From Pseudeuparius sepicola (lineage: Eukaryota > Arthropoda > Insecta > Coleoptera > Anthribidae): 64,000 nt of DNA. The notes beneath the pieces are model-generated. The model saw only the letters and a list, made by a program, of their open reading frames with translations. It was not told the DNA's origin and searched no databases. The stretch covers positions 117,243,373 to 117,307,372 of the forward strand of contig OY987299.1 in NCBI GenBank assembly GCA_963920635.1. Direction: 5' to 3'. The translations under genes and the position numbers were made by a program. This document shows positions 11,495-21,742 of the stretch, piece after piece (within the stretch, counting starts at the first letter, position 1; every line of letters begins with the position of its first letter).

Positions 11495-12175
11495 TTGCTA
11501 TGCAAAGCGCTTATGGCTGAATTTGGGACACTTTCGATAGGAATGCCTTTACATTTTTCCATCCATAAATAAATTTTTGGGGTAATTATAATTCCTGGGG
11601 GGGTAATTACCCCCATTACCCCCCCCCCCGACCCGTCGCCCCTGAATTAGGTAAGTTTAAACTTACTACCGGAACCGTTGATGAAAAAAGTAGGATGTTA
11701 ATTCAGTTTATACGCGAAGGACGTGCGACTCCGCAACCCTTGTCTATGAATTTTCCATTCACTTTTCTTTTAATACCACGACTAATCCCGTCACTGTTAC
11801 GGCAACAAGTAGCTCACATATCCCGCCGATAACTATTACGAGCTCCCATTCCCGACCAAGTAGGTATAAATTATTTTGATTACAATAATTTTACAAAGGA
11901 AAATTTGGTTCCGACATTTTCCGACACTGCCCTTAAAGTTCCTAGATGGAATATTAATTTTAATGGGAGTAGCGATCCTATAGCATTTTTAGAACAACTA
12001 AATGAGTGATGCATTTCAGAAAACATCGATCCTAACACTGCTTCCCCGTTAACCCGAACTATACACCGCATTATAGTTTCGAAGTAACCGAATGTTTTGG
12101 AAAAATTTGCAAGAATTTTGCAGCGATTTTCGTCTGTGCTATTAACTATAAAATAAGGCAGATCTAGAATCCGAT

Positions 12176-12580
12176 GGCGCGTCTGGCCGCAGCGACTTCG
12201 ACTGCCCGCGGCCAGACGCGCATGACTGCTTCAAATCCGATACCGTTGAGTGAGGAATTATAAGAGGCGCAACGCCCATATAAAATTGCGTGACCGCGTG
12301 TGCTTACCCTGAAGTCCCTTGTTGCCCCCACTTGCTGCTATAGCCGCCTAGCGACCACGGATTTTCACAACTGGTTTACGTTTTCGAGAACACCGATCCC
12401 TTTGCAAGGGGCTAACGGTACAATTTTATATATTTTATATTTTACTGGAAGGATATGTATTCTTTTGTCTCGGACGCTTTTCTATCTCGGGCGCTTTTCG
12501 GGCCGCGTTTTCGGTTACGCTGCGTCTCGTAAGGTTGCGCCTCTTATTATTCCTCATTATTCCTCACTCAACGCCGATAC
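12176..12580. repeat. GC-rich inverted repeats
   Basis: A perfect 14-base inverted pair, GCGCGTCTGGCCGC and its inverse, flanks a short loop at 12179-12223. A second inverted pair places GAGTGAGGAATTATAAGAGG (about 12248-12272) against its inverse at about 12534-12573, with one arm carrying a small duplication of ATTCCTC. No gene was recognised between 12010 and 13200. The 139-codon frame at 12300-12719 begins at a non-ATG codon and has no recognisable motif. Confidence 0.5.
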
Positions 12581-13219
12581 TATGCGCGTGGTTCCGCTCG
12601 AGCGTCTAAGACGCAGACGCAAACAGACAGTCGGTCTGCGACAGCTTCCAGGACAGCGGCCTACCCAGGGTTCCTGCGACACTATTTTGTGGATTTCAGC
12701 ACCGCTGGATATTCCGTAAGTGATACAATTTTCTCATATTGTTTCGGAAGCTTGCCATACCTTTTTTGTTTCAATATTTTGAATTTTTTAACTTACCAGT
12801 CTCTATGCCAATGAATCTACGTCATTTCTTCAAAGCACGCATAAACAATGAGTCTAAAAATGGGACTTAGGTATGTTTTCGTTCCTTTTCTACGACTGGC
12901 ATACTCCTAGCGAATGGACAATACGCGGGAAGTGGAAGACCTGGCTGATTGAATGCTCTTAGTTTTTCGCCATTTTTTAAATTTATTTTTATTGTTTTAT
13001 TCCCTGTAATAGTATTTGGTCAGAATATATTTTTCCCTTTTCTATTTTCTAATAGTCAAGGTGCCTTTCTTCTGCAAGGTATGAGAAATTTTTATTCTGA
13101 ACAACTTTACTTAATTAAAATTTTCGCGTATATTGCATCTTGCCTATTGAAAAATAAAAGGTTGCAAAAAAAATTAAAAAGTGGGCCGGATCGGCTCGAA
13201 CTGTTGGCCAAATTGGACA

Positions 13220-13651
13220 CTTTTAAAGGGAAACTCCTATTTTTAACAGAGATAGACCAAAACTGATATCGGTGTCTGAGGCTCATTTTTTATAATAAAC
13301 TTAATGGCGAAAACAGCAAATCTATCTCCGTCACCGTTCTCGAAAATGTGCATTTAAAAAATATTTGTTTTTCCTCGGTTACTCTTAAACCACTGACTAG
13401 AAAAAAATAGATAGAAAGTACCTACCTAGATTCTACGTAAAAAAGTGCTTTAGAAATATTTGTACAGAAAGACAGAATTTTCAACCTAAAAAAAGTTACG
13501 GCCACTTTTCGAAAAACACCCTGTAACTCAAGAACGGTGACAGATATCGATTTGCGGTTTTCGCTATTAAGTTTATCATAAAAAATGAGCCTCAGACACC
13601 GATATCAGTTTTCGTCTATCTCCGTCAAAAATTGGATTTTCCCTTTAAAAG
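13220..13651. repeat. Foldback element
   Basis: The left arm, from CTTTTAAAGGGAAA through TATCGGTGTCTGAGGCTC, pairs with the right arm ending TTTCCCTTTAAAAG at 13651. The arms span about 170 bases each, and the loop includes an ACACCCTGTAA motif. No coding sequence was seen. Confidence 0.7.
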
Positions 13652-13990
13652 TATAATTTGCTTAATATTTTTATTAATAACAATAATAATTATTTGTTTT
13701 TTTTTACTATCCGATTTAAGAAAATATTGATGTTGCCAATGCTAAAATAGAGAAACTATGTTTTTCACTGTTTATTTAATAATTATTACATTACGTAACT
13801 ACAAATTTAATTAGGTATCCATACTTTTTAATTTCAAAAACCTCATGGGAAAAGTGTAAAAATGCTATTAAAACACTATTTATTCGCCAACGTTTCGATT
13901 AATACATAATCTTCATCAGGGCTCTAAAATACAATATAATCTAATATAAAATGAATATAAACTAAAAATACTAATGTAATAAAAATGTTT

Positions 13991-14597
13991 TCTTGAAATC
14001 GGCATTAAAATGTCCCAAAATCGTCATTAAAAGCACAGAAATCGTACAATAATGTAGCCCATTATTGTACGATTTTTTCAATAAGTAGGCCTTGGCGAGA
14101 TGTAAACATCAAACGTCAGACGCGGAGAAATCGCCCGTCAAAAGTGACCAAATATTCAAAACCCGGCCGATAAAGGCTCATTTAACTTTTCGTACACATT
14201 GCGAAATTGTTTCCTATAGAAGCGCAATCCTTCAGTATACATATTTTAGTAAATTCGAATATCGATAGATTTGTTGTGTAGGCTGCACAAGAAGCAGCAG
14301 TTTGGTTTTTCTGTCAAAAGGTGCCGTACGTCATTATACTTGTCCTAGGGAGAGCGATCGGTAAAGTCAAGCAACGCCGCGCGTAGTCGGTTCGTGGACG
14401 GGTGATCCCTTATTATTATTTTCTTGCCTAATAAAACATTTTTTTCCGATTTCAAAAAAAAATATAATATGTACCTCGGCACTGAAGTTCTTTTTATGAC
14501 TCGTGTGGTCTATTTGCCTCGGCCAGAGGCCACAGCAACTAAACTCCACATGAGTCATAAAAAGTTGAACTTCAGTGCCTTGGTACATAAATAACTA
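13991..14597 (+). repeat. Dispersed repeat with 5S-rRNA-like segment, copy 2
   Basis: This is a close relative of 10926-11494, in the same orientation. The 5S-like core at 14355-14409 reads GCGATCGGTAAAGTCAAGCA and then GGTTCGTGGACGGGTGATCC, slightly closer to 5S rRNA than copy 1. An extra palindrome around 14040-14080 places AAATCGTACAATAATG against its inverse. The 3' hairpin is present, with a different loop from copy 1. Confidence 0.5.
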
Positions 14598-15120
14598 TAT
14601 TTTGGCACATTTTATAAATTTATATATAAAAAGAAGACTTACCAGAAATAAGATTGATGAATTTAAATAAAATTGTAAGTTTTACTACCTAGTTTGTTTC
14701 TGTTCTGCGTTCTGTTGTTTAGTAAACATTATAATACTTATATTGGTATATTCAAAGTCAGTGTCAAAATCATTAGGTATATATGGGTAAAGGTATAATA
14801 AATAAGGTGATGTTAAATGAGAGGGCATTTATTTGTTGAGAATGTTGAAATAAGCTGCATTAAGGTTGGTGTCGGACCACTTGCGCCCGGGTACTTGCGA
14901 CCCAGTCGAAAATCGGAGCAGCTGCGGCCGAGAAGAATGTTAGCATAGTCAGCCGAACCATTTACGGCCCGTCTGTGGGCTGGTCATAATACTTGTTTTT
15001 CACCAACATTTTCTTAGAAATAAGAATGCCTAAAATTCAATGAAGAATTTTTATTTGTTGTAATCTATAGGTACATAGCATACTTATACATACTTATACA
15101 TACTTATACAAATTCAGCCT
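14598..15120. other. No gene seen
   Basis: This lies inside MULE A. There is a four-fold run of CTTATACATA at about 15074-15110 and a GC-richer patch at 14870-14990, with no coding signal. It probably includes the 3' untranslated part of the MULE. Confidence 0.4.
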
Positions 15121-16405
15121 TTATTGCAATTTGTGTATATAACTCGACGACTTTAAAGTTTGCTTCAAATCTTTGGAGCCTATATTATATTCCCCAACTA
15201 TCTTATTTATAGCATTGTCAAGGTTTATATATGTCGATTTACGACGTTTCCCACTTAAATTGAAGCTTTGACGTTTTAACATGAAGTCCCAATGCAATGC
15301 CTCCTTTTTCAATATTTTTCTTAGCTCGAAGATGTTGGGTTTTGATACGTTTACTAACTTATTCAAGCGCGGTTATGCCACCCTTCCACGCTGTTTGTCG
15401 TTTTATGTCTCTGTCCATGAACATTCCACATTTCAATAGGAAAACTGTTATTGTCCATCCAATAATTTACAAAATAATCATTGAACAAGTCTATTTTTGT
15501 ATTACTCGGGGCATCTTCCATTATTACTAAACAACCGTCGGCTACATCCTCAAGAGGAATATATGCAAGTGAAGCACACATGCGAATATGTAATCTAATA
15601 CAATCGTCGTTTTTGTACAGTTCAACTAAGCCTATGTCCTGAATTTTACGCCACAAACACTGATTAAAATGAAAATTACATCCAGAAATTTTCAGGGTCG
15701 GGAATATACTTTTTAATGCCATTTTTCACTAATATGGGATTCCAATCAGAAATCCGCCGTTTTATTAACTCGAAAAACCTCTCATAAGTTTGAGTTCTCT
15801 TATTCGGCAGAAGAGAATAAACCACTGGCATTATACTGGTCTCGACTTGATTACTTCCAATATCTACGTGCACAGTATACAACTGATAAAACTGCTTACT
15901 GTAACTTTTGAAAGTTCCGCCCATAAAGAAGTTCTTTCCATTCTTCATAGCTTCAATTCCAGACATCGTGCTCAAAATCACTATTTTGTCCTTGCCAGTC
16001 CCATCTTCAGCTAACAAGAAGGTGGAATTTTCTCCTAACTTAAAGATGTTTGTCGGCCAATCCAAATTATCGCAATCCTTGGGATCTTTGATTGTCCCCC
16101 TTGCTTTATATCTATGCCTGTTCAATACACTTTTAACAGACTCAAATTTAGGTAGAGTTGTTACGAAATCCAGCCCTCGATCATAGAGGTGTCGAACTTC
16201 TGACTCCATATATTGACGACATAGGGATTGCAATGCTCTCTTCTTCGCGGGCCCTTTTCTTGGCTTTAGAGATGCAAACGCGTACTTCGTTCAGAGCTTC
16301 ATCAGGTTTAAACTCGTGAGCAGTCACCATTGTCTTGAACACATCACTATGGTCACTGATCATTCTACCGCGACACTTGTCCTTCTTTTCTTTGGTAGAA
16401 ACCCA
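15121..16405 (-). pseudogene. FLYWCH-type MULE transposase, copy A, broken by frameshifts
   Basis: Reading down the minus strand, a FLYWCH-like tail (KCRGRMISD) and a charged segment (ISKAKKRAREE) come first. The frame then changes near 16200 into DRGLDFVTTLPKFESVKSVL and the core motif FFMGGTFKSYSKQFYQLYTV. It changes again near 15700 into FPTLKISGCNFHFNQCLWRK and ends in NSVEGWHNRA at about 15366, where a third frame carries NKLVNVSKPNIFELRK to the stop. MULE transposases normally have Asp in the DGTF motif; here it is Gly. The segment that should carry the second Asp is missing around the frameshift at 15700. The Glu in NSVEGWHN remains. Function is therefore lost even if frames were read through. 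Copy B at 20070 keeps DGTF. Confidence 0.85.
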
Positions 16406-16567
16406 CGTTTTGCAGATTTTTCAATTTTCAATCAATCAATTTCAAGAGGTCCAGAAAATATATTCTTCTTGATCGGCAGTTAAATGATATTGTTGAAGAT
16501 TTGTCAAAAGGGAAGATAAGCTTAAGAAGTACGCTAGAAAAGTTAAGGCATGTTATAAAATTTGATT

Positions 16568-16685
16568 AATTCAATTCAATTCAATTCAATTCAATTCAAT
16601 TCAATTCAATTCAATTCAATTCAATTCAATTCAATTCAATTCAATTCAATTCAATTCAATTCAATTCAATTCAATTCAATTCAAT
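16568..16685 (+). repeat. (ATTCA)n pentanucleotide microsatellite
   Basis: About 23-24 almost perfect copies of the five-base unit lie inside MULE A, upstream of its transposase relic. The last copy has one substitution before it degrades to AATTTAAT. Confidence 0.97.
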
Positions 16686-16750
16686 TTAATTTTTCTGTCT
16701 TTGTATAGTAATAAATCATTTTAGTTTACAAATTGTTTATGTTGCTTATA

Positions 16751-17045
16751 CAGGGTGATCCACTTTTATGTAGCAGGACTTTAACAGTCGAAAGAAAGAA
16801 AAAAAAGACGAAAATTTCATATCAAAGTAGGTCCGTAAATGCTTCGTTTTAAACAAACAAGGGTTAAAAGTTTCAAAAAAAAAGATTATTTTTGATAGTG
16901 TCCCAACCACATTTTAACCAAAAAAAATTAATGGAATGGAAACCCGACACCTCCGCCACTGGTTGTTTGTGGGCTTTCATTGCTCCTTGTTTGTTTAACA
17001 CGAAGCGTTTACGGACCTATGTTGTTCGTTTAAAATATACAGGAT
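16751..17045. mobile_element. Small MITE with mariner-type end
   Basis: The left end TACAGGGTGATCCACTT has the TA-CAGGGTG form. An inverted pair places GTAGGTCCGTAAATGCTTCG (16829-16848) and AAACAAACAAGG against their inverses at about 16988-17027. The right end near 17040 is degraded, so the boundary is approximate. No coding sequence. Confidence 0.5.
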
Positions 17046-17536
17046 TCCAAAGTTGAAATTTATACCATAAAAATATCATACACATTTTGTGTGCATCTGA
17101 GCATGGATTTGCATCTTTAATGAGGGTGGCAACAGGTACCGATCTCCCACCCCCCAATTGCGAACCTACCTGGCAACCTTACGCCCGAGATGCGAAGGAT
17201 AACTGATCATTAACGTTATCTATATCTAGGTACCCTTTGGTTGACACTATCATTTTGTTTTATTGCAATCCTTTCATGACCACACAAGTAAAACGTTAAT
17301 ATACTTACAATATTATTTAAAATCATCAATCTTATTTCCGATATGTCTTATTTTTACTCGTATATATCAATTTATAACATGTGCCAGAAAACCATTTTTA
17401 TTGCATTAGTAGGTATTTTTAATTTATATTCATTTTATATTACACTGTATTGTATTTTAGAGCCCTGTAGATCTATGTAGATATTAGACGAAACGTTGTC
17501 GAAGAAATAGTGTTTTAATAGCCTTTCGACCCTTTT

Positions 17537-18372
17537 CCCAACTAAGCTAAACCAAAAACTATTTAATATTTGGGTCACCAACCTTTACTAAATCATGTTG
17601 TATAGAGTAGTTGTTATCCTTGCAATTTTATTTCGTTTTCTTTTTCGTAAAAAGGAGGTTTTCAATATAAATTGAAATATGTTTTATTTAGAAGAAAATA
17701 AACAAAAATAAACTATTTTCTTAGAGGTCTGAAATACGATACAGCGGAACAAAATTAAAAAGAGAACAACTACTTTCCTATACAACATTTTTCGAAATTT
17801 TCGGAAATATTGCCAATTGCAGCAAATTTTTTTAATGGCAAATTTGACAGATCTTAAATAAAATCACGTGGTTGCTTTTGAGAACGTCATTTGACCGTCA
17901 TTTTTTAAGCAAAATTCTACAATTCTAGAGGTCTGAAATACGATGCGGACTTTATACTGTAGGTACTGTATAAATATGTCATTTGTTGCTACCGATTTCA
18001 CATTAGAGCTAATTTAGTTAAAATACTATTTTGAATTTTACGTAAACCCGAGACATCATTGTTTCGACTATTTGAAAGTAGTAGTATTTTTTTCTAAATC
18101 GAAATTTAGGAGGTGGCTGATATTTCTTGGATACAGTATACAGTATGATCCACATAATATTTCAGCCCCCCTTAACTTCCTCATTTTTTAAGTTAAAAAA
18201 AATTGTGGGAAAAAAGTGAGGATTTTTGTTGGGCTTTTCCACGGTCCTGTTGAAATTAATACAGGGTGTTCAGTAAAACTGGACAAACCAAACTTATGTT
18301 TTTTTTAATGGAACACCCTGTATATTATTGAATTTTGGCAATCTACGCTTTATCCCGATTCCAACGATATTT
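17537..18372 (+). repeat. Dispersed repeat family R1, copy 2
   Basis: This matches 7555-8322 directly. Relative to copy 1 it carries an extra block at about 18135-18270 that includes TACAGGGTGTTCAGTAAAAC, probably part of another element. No coding sequence. Confidence 0.7.
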
Positions 18373-19753
18373 AAGTAATATGTCGTATGTTTGCTTCTTT
18401 TTATTGCAATTTTTTTATTTAGGTATATAACAAAAAGAGGTACCTACCTAATCCAAGGTAGACAGACATTATCATAATGATTAATTACCCTGTTATCTTA
18501 TTATAACAATAGATAAAGAATATCCCTAATATTCTACCTACCATAAATTATTATGGTACATACTTATATTTTATTTATAAAATAGTCTCCCTATAATTTT
18601 ATATAGCAAATTTATTCAAATAATTATATGACGATAAGTAGTGCTCTAACTGCCATTATATAGCATATATTCATTCGCATCCACAGGCATATCAAATAAT
18701 TAGTTCTTCCCTTGAGCCATCCATCCTCCATCCATCCATTCCATATATTTCCCTTTAATTTTAGTTACACGAAACCATCTTGTTATATAGTCCGTGATGT
18801 CATTTTCAAAAAATCTTCTTCGGGCAATTTTTGGGATTTTCTAACATATTAAAGTAAAATTTCTTGGGGCTACTGCATTTTTTACTTTTGTCGGATTCTC
18901 CAAAATTTTACTTTATCCAAGACAGTGGGTCCATAATTAAAGCCCTTGTAATATAATTTCTATGCTGATTATTTTTGGAGAAAATAACAGTAAATATTTT
19001 ATCATTATTTGCGACATACCCATTTGATTTTGACCCGATTGAATAGAAGGTTTCCTATCTTTTCCTATTTTAATCTCTTTCCTTCCGAAAATATTATGTT
19101 TAATTACGTTAGGGACCTTTTATTATACTATACAGGGTATTTCGGACATAAATTTAAGAAATAAAAGTGGGTAATCCTTGACGGATTGTATTAGGGACGT
19201 TTGATATAAAATTTTTCGATCCTTTCTTAAAAGGATATAATGTAATGGTAATTATCATGTTTCCTAGATTTCTCGAAAACCGCTTGAGTCAAACATGCCA
19301 ATTTTGGTAGAGAGATGTACCACTTATTACTATTAGGTACACCTAACTATATACTCCGGAATATTTTTGGTTTTTATAAGTGAACTGTCGCTCGTATTCC
19401 TTCTACTAAAACTTTTTATTTTTTCGTATTAGCCTATTTTTTATGGGAAAAGTATTTAGGAACTATTCTATATCTTGTAAAATCTTGATAGACAATAAAT
19501 TAAAATTTCTCGACCGGGTCTATAAACAAACTAGCAAACACCAACAAAACAAACATAATTTGATGTATTTTCGTCACATTAAGCTTATGTCAGTTCTTAT
19601 TCTATTACTTATCACAGTATAATAGGTTATAGGCTTATGTTAGTTTGGCTATTTGCTTTTAAATCAATGGACATTTCTTTAAAGTTGTCTGGGAAAACTT
19701 GTTTGTTAATAGGCTATAACCTTTTAAGCAGGCCTCGAAAATTTTGGTATCTT
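18373..19753. other. No gene seen
   Basis: AT-rich sequence without recognisable coding potential. A lone TACAGGGTATTTCGGAC at about 19130 looks like one end of a mariner-type element whose partner I did not find. The frame at 19637-19825 has no known motif. Confidence 0.4.
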
Positions 19754-20706
19754 CCCAATTCGTGCGTTGCAGTTCGGGCGTTCCTTAAATTTGACCTGAA
19801 TCAGTTCCAATTCGGGCGGAATTAATCTCTGCAGGTATCTTTCCTATTCGTATGTTGCAGTTCGTGCGTTACTCTAATTGTACCTGAATGCATCCTAATT
19901 TATGAAATATGTCTGGACAGGTCACCACCCGTGTTTATGACAGGGTCGGATTAAGTTTTTGTTCATTATTAGGTATATTATTTATATTATAGGTATATTG
20001 TATTATTTCATATTTTCAATATAAATAGCCTCTAACGGCTCTAACTAAGCATTATTTGTTGTTTTCATCATGGACGTGCAAGTTGTAGATACTGAAAAGG
20101 GGAAACCAGCAATTTTATATTCTGGTTATCGCTGTACCATGAAAGCCAGAAACAACAATTCACCGATTCGTTGGATTTGTACTCATCGTTCGTGTCCAGG
20201 TTCCATCGCCACAAGCACCAGTGATGTAACAGATACATTTTTTTCGGTATCTAGATACAGATACCGATACTGTCTGGCAGATGTATCTAGATACAGATAC
20301 CGATAAATTTTTGCAAGGTATCTGGGTACAGAAACGTTAAAAAAGTATTTAGATACTTTCAGCTACTATGAGTTAATTAAGAAAATTTCAGACCTCATAA
20401 TAATAAGGCAATCAATATACTTACCTACTTATACAGTGTGTTTTACTTTGAAACGGACAATTCCGTATTTTTCGAAATTTTGGTCGATCTTCAAAATTAT
20501 TTTTTTAGCATATTGTATTCAAAGAGCTCTATCCTTGGGGCTACAGTTTTTTGATATACGATCATTCCATGGCCTACTGCAATCAAACGAAGACCCCAAA
20601 AATCACGAAATCGTGTTAGGCATTTTTTGTTTGAAAAATAATTAGTTCCATCGAATTCAGCTTAGCTCAGATCCCTATTTCCGCAGTTTCAATATTCTAG
20701 CACTTA

Positions 20707-21330
20707 CAGGGTGTTCAGAAGATAGGGCCAAATTTCGAAAAAATTGAACTTTAGGAGTGCCCTGTACAAAACTCGGGCCTTATTTCGTGAATGTTTTTTC
20801 ACAAATCGAAAATGTCTTGCCCAAGGTGCTATTACATATGATTTGGTACGTATATCTCATACAGGGTGTTCGGAAAGAAAAAGCGAATTTTAATTTCTTG
20901 TCGTAAATTCAACACTTTTTTAAATTTTGTAGCTTTTACTAATCCTTGTCATAACTCGTCCAACATTTTTTTGCAATTAGCAGTAACCCTCTGCAGCTTG
21001 CCGTTCTTCCCCTTAAAAATTGATTGGCATATGTGTCGTTCGATTTCAGAAGAACATCTGCAGAGGCTTACTGATAATTGGAAAAAAGGTTTGATAAATG
21101 TATACAGGTTGTAAGGAGCATTAGTAGAAGCTACCAAAATTTAAAAAAATGTCTTTTTCTTTCCGAACACCCTGTATGAGATATACGGACCAAATCATAT
21201 GTAATAGTACCTTGGGCAAGACATTTTCGATTTGTGAAAAAACATTCACAAAATAAGGCCCGCGTTTTGTACAGGGCACTCCTAAAAGTGCATTTTTTTC
21301 TAAATTTGGCCCTATTTTCTAAGCACCCTG
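20707..21330. mobile_element. Middle concentric palindromic layer
   Basis: The ends are CAGGGTGTTCAGAAG and its near inverse, flanked by TA at the exact midpoint of the outer palindrome. The arms are about 155 bases with roughly 7% differences by eye, meeting at ATATCTCATATGAGATAT. Confidence 0.75.
20862..21174. mobile_element. Innermost concentric MITE
   Basis: The ends are CAGGGTGTTCGGAAAGAAAA and its inverse, flanked by TA at the midpoint of the middle layer. The arms are clearly diverged. The left arm has about 36 bases absent on the right, and the arms share TAGCTTTTACTAAT-like and CAGTAACCCTCTGCAG-like segments. Confidence 0.7.
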
Positions 21331-21742
21331 TAAGTGCTAGAATATTGAAACTGCGGAAATATGGATCTGAGCTAAGCTGAATTCGATGGAACTGATTATT
21401 TTTTCAAACAAAAAATGCCTAACACGATTTCGTGATTTTTGGGGTCTTCGTTTGATTGCAGTAGGCCATGGAATGATCGTATATAAAAAACTGTAGCCCA
21501 AAGCCGAAAAGATAGAGCTCTTTGAATACAATATGTTAAAAAATAATAATTTTGAAGATCGACCAAAATTTCGAAAAATACGGAATTGTCCGTTTTAAAG
21601 TGAAACATACTGTACATTTATGAAACAAGTGTGTGTGTGTAGGCAAAGATATATACAACCATCTTTGGTGTAGGTAAAGTAGAACTGGTTAGACGAACGT
21701 GAAGTTTATATTGTCACTAATCAAAACTAGTTGTGGGTTATA

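Larger units (their letters stand above)
10434..11644. mobile_element. hAT-type relic carrying a transposase C-terminus and a 5S-like repeat
   Basis: The left end reads ATGGCGACGCGTG and the right end, inverted, CAGGGGCGACGGGT, so the ends are diverged hAT-type termini. The interior contains a hAT dimerisation-domain relic on the minus strand followed by the dispersed repeat at 10926-11494. The element interrupts the Gag-like relic. A clean target duplication was not found. The C-rich run just inside the right end is unusual. Confidence 0.55.
10313..12009 (+). pseudogene. LTR-retrotransposon Gag-like relic, split by an insertion
   Basis: Two separated coding fragments are visible on the plus strand. 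The first starts at the ATG at 10313 (MINNEEIIVTADSDTPIKTS) and loses coding character near 10410. The second resumes after the insertion at 10434-11644: about 11650-11740 gives KLTTGTVDEKSRMLIQFIRE, and after further breaks 11878-12009 ends in VPRWNINFNGSSDPIAFLEQ before a stop. The last motif resembles the start of the capsid-like domain in Gypsy-type Gag proteins. No protease, reverse transcriptase or LTR was identified next to it. Assignment rests on these short motifs only. Confidence 0.45.
13847..17539 (-). mobile_element. MULE-type DNA transposon A, degraded
   Basis: An inverted repeat of about 130 bases bounds this region. The left end is GGGAAAAGTGTAAAAATGCT with AACACTATTTATTCG, and its inverse ends in TTTTCCC at 17539. 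Both arms contain a run equivalent to AGGGCTCTAAAATACA. Inside lies a FLYWCH-type MULE transposase pseudogene on the minus strand. A 5S-like repeat sits immediately inside the left arm, and an (ATTCA)n tract and a small MITE lie toward the right. No target duplication was recognised. The repeat at 17537 begins exactly at the right end. Confidence 0.6.
20434..21612. mobile_element. Long palindromic MITE, outer layer
   Basis: The ends are CAGTGTGTTTTACTTTGAAA and its inverse, with TA on both sides. The first arm (20434-20706) and last arm (21331-21612) agree at roughly 95% by eye. The layer would form a nearly loopless palindrome meeting at AGCACTTAAGTGCT if the inner parts were removed. No coding sequence; apparent frames are arm shadows. 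Confidence 0.85.

Noticed and set aside
16568..16685. Telomeric repeat
   Set aside because: The insect telomere unit is TTAGG; this array is ATTCA and internal to a MULE.
20866..21617. Short frames on both strands at 20866-21617
   Set aside because: They lie in palindrome arms and mirror each other; an inverted repeat yields paired frames without coding function.
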